A DNA stretch of 64,000 nt, taken from contig JAFAZH010000039.1 in assembly GCA_019239895.1 (NCBI GenBank), forward strand, positions 1-64,000, given 5' to 3'. The stretch comes from Abditibacteriaceae bacterium (GTDB lineage: Bacteria > Armatimonadota > Abditibacteriia > Abditibacteriales > Abditibacteriaceae). Under the pieces are notes generated by a model that saw only the letters and a program-made list of their open reading frames with translations, had not been told where the DNA came from and searched no databases. Both the position numbers and the translations under genes were made by a program. Shown here piece after piece: positions 61,601 through 64,000 of the stretch (within the stretch, counting starts at the first letter, position 1; each line of letters opens with the position of its first letter).

Positions 61601-63576
61601 CGGTGCCAGGGGCAACGCCAACCCCAACTGGCCCTACCCCAATACCAACAGCGACACCGGGGCCAACGCCCACGCCGACCCCACCGCCCATTCCGGCGCT
61701 GGCCTTAACCCTGAGCGTGAGTTCGATTAATGAAAATGCCGGTGACAACGCCGCTATTGCTACGGTAACGCGTAATACGGCTACCAACACAGCTTTAACA
61801 GTGACGCTGAAGAATAGCGATCCTAATCAGGTATCGGTGCCAAACACCGTTATCATTCCGGCGGGCGCAACTTCAACCAGCTTCACCATTGGAGCCGTCA
61901 GCAATGGCATCGCGGACGCTAATCATAACGTCACGTTGATCGCCAGCGCCCCTGGCTTGATTTCAAGCACAGTGACCCTGCTCGTGCGCAATACGGATGT
62001 CCCGACACTGTCGTTGACCATCTTCCCGGATCGCTTTGATGAAGGTGCTGGCCCGAACGCTGCGGTGGGCATTGTGAGCCGCAATACGCCGACTGGCACC
62101 CCGCTCGTGGTGACACTGAACAGCAGCAACCCTCGTAAGGCACGGGTGCCTCAAACTGTCACGATTCCAGCCAATGCAAAATCGGTCAGCTTCCCCATTG
62201 CTGCGGTGGATAACAACGTGGCAGATGGCCCACAGCGCGTGACTATTACCGCCGGAGTGCGTGGGTTCACTCCTGCCAGCGCCGATATAACTGTGCTGGA
62301 CAACGAGCCAGGCAGTTCACTCAGTATTAGCGGGCGTTGCACAGTCGTCACCCCGACGAACTTAGACCCGAACCTACGCATCGGCGTCGCTGGCGTCACG
62401 GTGAGCCTGTTCCAATCGGGAGTGCTGCGCGATGTGGTCTTCACCAATGCCAGTGGTGCTTACAACTTCACCGGTCTGCCCGCAGGCACCTACACAGTTA
62501 TCCCCAGCAAGCTGTTTTATCTGTTCACGCCGCTCTCGCGGACGGTAACGCTCAATAAGACGAACGCGGTTAATGCGGACTTTACGGGTGTCCCGCGTGG
62601 TCAAATCAGTGGGCGCGTGACCAAGCGTCAGCCCAACGGCACTTTCGGCGGTGTTATCGGCGTGGTGATTGTAGCGCGCAATACGCAGAAGCAGACTACA
62701 GTGGCCGTGCGCACCGATACCAATGGCCGCTTCCTGTTCGACCGCTTGCCATTGGGGACCTACATTCTGCAACCGATTTTACCGCACATCTATTTCGCGC
62801 CGCGCAATCGGGCTACTACCCTCACCCCCATGAACTTGCAAGTGGCTAATGCCAACTTCCTGGTAGCGGGCACTGATACCATTGCGCCCACTATCACGAT
62901 TGCTCCTCTCCAGGGCACGGCAGGGCCAACGCAAGTGACCGGCACGGCGCAAGATCGCGGCGGCGCGGGCGTCGCTTCCATTACCTTGCTGATTGCACGT
63001 TTCACCAGTGCTGGTGCGACGACGCCAACAGCTTTCTACAACTTTAATACTCAGGCTTTCGTGCCCACCTACAGCCCCAACGCAGCGGAAAGCCTGGTGC
63101 TGGGCACCAACACCTGGAGTTCACGCACCCTACCCACCCTCGCGCCTGGCTTCTATGGCCTGCGCGCTACGGCCACTGATTTTGCCGGTAACGTTGGCCG
63201 CTCCAACTTCGTGCGCTTCAACATTCTGGCTCCCACCCACGGTGCTACCATTGGCAGTGCTACTGGTGACCAAACTTCTCCGGTGGCACTCTCCACCGGT
63301 GCGGCCCAGGCTGCAACCAATAGCGTGCAACTCAAGTTTCTCGCTGCCTTAGATGCAGACTCGGCGAGTGATGCAGCCCACTACACCGTTAGCGTCAACG
63401 GGCAAGCCGTAACGGTCGAAAGCGCAAGTTATAATGCCGGGGCGCACAGCGTTGTGCTGGGCTTAGCCATAGGCTCTTTACAGAATGGAGATCATGTCGT
63501 TGTCGCATGGGATGGTCTTCAAGATGCGAAGGGGCAGAGTGGAGATGGCCAGACGGGTCTGCTGACAGCGAAGTAA
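58681..63576 (+). CDS. Giant secreted CSLREA/beta-helix protein 2
   Basis: This 1631-residue secreted protein has a signal peptide (FVLLLAAMLFTGVCATAPPA) and a CSLRAALEQ segment. A beta-helix of about 550 residues follows, with repeats of the type NTIGTNAAGTAALGNGNDGI at roughly 50-60 residue spacing. Next come an IPT/TIG domain (FSPTSGPIGTTVIITGNNLG), a Pro-Thr linker, two Calx-beta-like domains, two carboxypeptidase-regulatory-like domains (YNFTGLPAGTYTVIPSKLFY) and the C-terminal domain shared with protein 1. It is a longer paralogue of the previous gene. Likely a cell-surface stalk or adhesin. Confidence 0.9.
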   Translation: MSKFKAIFVLLLAAMLFTGVCATAPPAHAIGYTVDDPGDAPDADHANGSCDVGNGHCSLRAALEQIAASGDATNSISFNLAGSGVHTIAIGGPLPVVSRTTSIDGTTQPGYAGTPLIELNGAGAGANSHGLIFIAGGNVIKGLAINRFGQSGIQLSTVGNNTVQSCMLGTNPAGATALGNGIGLFIFNSNNNTIGGPGAARNIISGNTSNGIFLLNDGSVPNSTSASNTITNNYVGVNAAGTAALANGANGIQLQSASSNTISQCVISGNTGDGIILLSGSNSTTINNNTIGLDASGANALGNGQNGVEISGSSQTLVGGATAARNIISANGNNGISVLTPANSPAAASNVIGGNIIGTNAAGTAARGNGNIGVFILNSASNRIGDVLDNTVTPATNANIISANLKQGIFILGATSSNNIVGSNTVGTAGAAGLGNGSDGVHIENAPNTTVRSALISGNAANGILILGSSASGALIENNTIGTNAAGTAALGNGNDGIQVNGAPTAQIGGTNFSGASPASLGNTIGGNAKNGIFIFGAGANGTRIERNTIGTNTAGTATVGNSNNGILIVQSSNNSIGGTASTVNNTLVSPANIVANNAQEGVFVVDGVSNSILGNSIFANGGLGINLGGGPPLPNDAGDVDTGPNNLQNYPVFDSAITTVANNTTTVKGTLNSTPNTPFRIEFYSNTAADASGFGEGQSLLGSQTVATDGSGNATITATFATSVLPPGRFLSATATDPNNNTSEFSADIKAIVDTTAPAVAVTDPANNSQITTLTQIGGTANDNAGGSGLAPNAVTVSIQRTVDNHFWTGADWSSTTRVLLPVSFDPPSGNWQKTTGLPTPTVQDGSYIIQAHAIDRAGNAADSTPVTATPLPPAPAVTGFSPTSGPIGTTVIITGNNLGSTTGVSFNGTLASFTVDSPSQITTTVPLNATTGPISVITRGGTVATTTFTVTPSPSPTPGPTATPVPGATPTPVPGATPTPTGPTPIPTATPGPTPTPTPPPIPALALTLSVSSINENAGDNAAIATVTRNTATNTALTVTLKNSDPNQVSVPNTVIIPAGATSTSFTIGAVSNGIADANHNVTLIASAPGLISSTVTLLVRNTDVPTLSLTIFPDRFDEGAGPNAAVGIVSRNTPTGTPLVVTLNSSNPRKARVPQTVTIPANAKSVSFPIAAVDNNVADGPQRVTITAGVRGFTPASADITVLDNEPGSSLSISGRCTVVTPTNLDPNLRIGVAGVTVSLFQSGVLRDVVFTNASGAYNFTGLPAGTYTVIPSKLFYLFTPLSRTVTLNKTNAVNADFTGVPRGQISGRVTKRQPNGTFGGVIGVVIVARNTQKQTTVAVRTDTNGRFLFDRLPLGTYILQPILPHIYFAPRNRATTLTPMNLQVANANFLVAGTDTIAPTITIAPLQGTAGPTQVTGTAQDRGGAGVASITLLIARFTSAGATTPTAFYNFNTQAFVPTYSPNAAESLVLGTNTWSSRTLPTLAPGFYGLRATATDFAGNVGRSNFVRFNILAPTHGATIGSATGDQTSPVALSTGAAQAATNSVQLKFLAALDADSASDAAHYTVSVNGQAVTVESASYNAGAHSVVLGLAIGSLQNGDHVVVAWDGLQDAKGQSGDGQTGLLTAK

Positions 63577-63619
63577 AACTCCGATGCAGTAAGTTTTTCC
63601 CTCAGCCTCAACTAACTGA

Positions 63620-63661
63620 ACAACAACGGCTTCCACTATTGCGGGAGCCGTTGTTGTTTTA
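63620..63661 (+). terminator. Intrinsic terminator after giant protein 2
   Basis: CAACAACGGCTTCC (63621-63634) pairs with GGGAGCCGTTGTTG (63643-63656) around ACTATTGC, followed by TTTT. It has a strong 14-bp stem with one G-T pair, about 45 bp after the stop codon. Confidence 0.85.
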
Positions 63662-64000
63662 AATCCTCATACTCCCAAACTTTAATCTCTGTGTTCTCTG
63701 CGTCTCTGTGGTTTATTTCTACCTGCAATCGGTGGTGGGGTGGTGGGAGCGCTTCTCGTATTCTCATAATTTGGAAGGAGTGCTGGCCACACAAATTTTC
63801 ACAGTAACCAAGACTCGCGCAACCTCATAACCTGCAAAGTATCTAATGGCTTTGACATTACCCCTGATGCCGGGTTATGACGCTCATTAATATTATGTAA
63901 GAACCTTTAAGCACGCTCTGACCGGGCGCATTTATAATTCGGTATTAACTCTATCTGGTCGCCACAAAAGTCAAGCCGCATCCGAAACAAGCAAGAGAAG
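63662..64000. other. Gene-free right end
   Basis: No ORF of coding character is visible. CTCTGTGTTCTCTGCGTCTC at about 63687-63706 is one arm of a palindrome family common between genes of environmental bacteria; the other arm is not within the window. Confidence 0.5.

Overview
The window is about 64 kb of a bacterial chromosome of moderate G+C (about 53-55% by eye). It carries the replication origin locus. The gene set rpmH-rnpA-yidD-yidC-jag, then dnaA, dnaN, recF and a DciA-like gene marks oriC at about 33-41 kb. Genes left of the origin (22.5-33.2 kb) lie on the minus strand and genes right of it mostly on the plus strand, as expected for transcription running away from an origin. I cannot name the species. 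The AAA-R3H ATPase, the DUF2298 (YYY) membrane protein, the Jag-YidC pair and large CSLREA/beta-helix/Calx-beta surface proteins with Pro-Thr linkers would fit Armatimonadota/Abditibacteriota or another Terrabacteria-grade lineage. This is an inference from gene content only. I saw no rRNA or tRNA genes, no CRISPR array and no intact insertion sequence.

Layout. 0.1-5.1 kb: ROK kinase, polyphosphate kinase and a HAD hydrolase. 5.1-8.3 kb: Fe-S cluster genes (Mrp-type ATPase, cysteine desulfurase, A-type carrier). 8.4-17.8 kb: endonuclease IV, a membrane protein with a triplicated module, an AAA-R3H ATPase, tmk, holB, thioredoxin and a GT2 glycosyltransferase. 18.0-22.5 kb: HtrA protease and a DUF2298 membrane protein. 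22.5-24.1 kb: a small accessory island (HicB-like protein, VOC protein, HTH protein, PIN toxin and antitoxin). 24.2-33.2 kb, minus strand: coaBC, gmk, an ABC transporter with a very short FtsX permease, a PqqD-like protein, jag, yidC, yidD, rnpA and rpmH. 33.2-41.3 kb: origin region. 41.5-54.5 kb: serS, a CBS-DUF1385 fusion, a degenerate ArgRS-like gene, a PfkB kinase, rpe, efp, pyrF and several small envelope or regulatory genes. 54.6-63.6 kb: two tandem giant secreted beta-helix proteins, ending in a clear terminator.

Three things stand out. (1) The arginyl-tRNA synthetase-like gene at 44.5 kb has an intact 569-codon frame but has lost the HIGH and KMSKS signatures and other ATP-site residues, so it is probably a non-canonical paralogue. 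(2) The origin is split. A DnaA-box pair upstream of dnaA recurs, inverted, downstream of an Mrr-like nuclease gene that lies between dnaA and dnaN. The downstream copy sits beside two abutting DnaA boxes, a C-rich stretch and four TAA trios, an arrangement like a DnaA-trio unwinding element. A third box cluster follows recF. (3) Nearly every longer intergenic gap holds a large palindromic element. One family (4.1, 17.5 and 19.8 kb, with a remnant at 28.7 kb) is modular: its stems differ in sequence between copies but stay base-paired. Other families are nested inside each other or supply the ribosome binding site of a neighbour.

Many housekeeping proteins here (Ppk, YidC, Jag, the AAA-R3H ATPase, the ABC ATPase) carry long low-complexity tails rich in Gly, Arg, Asn or Ser, which seems to be a habit of this genome.
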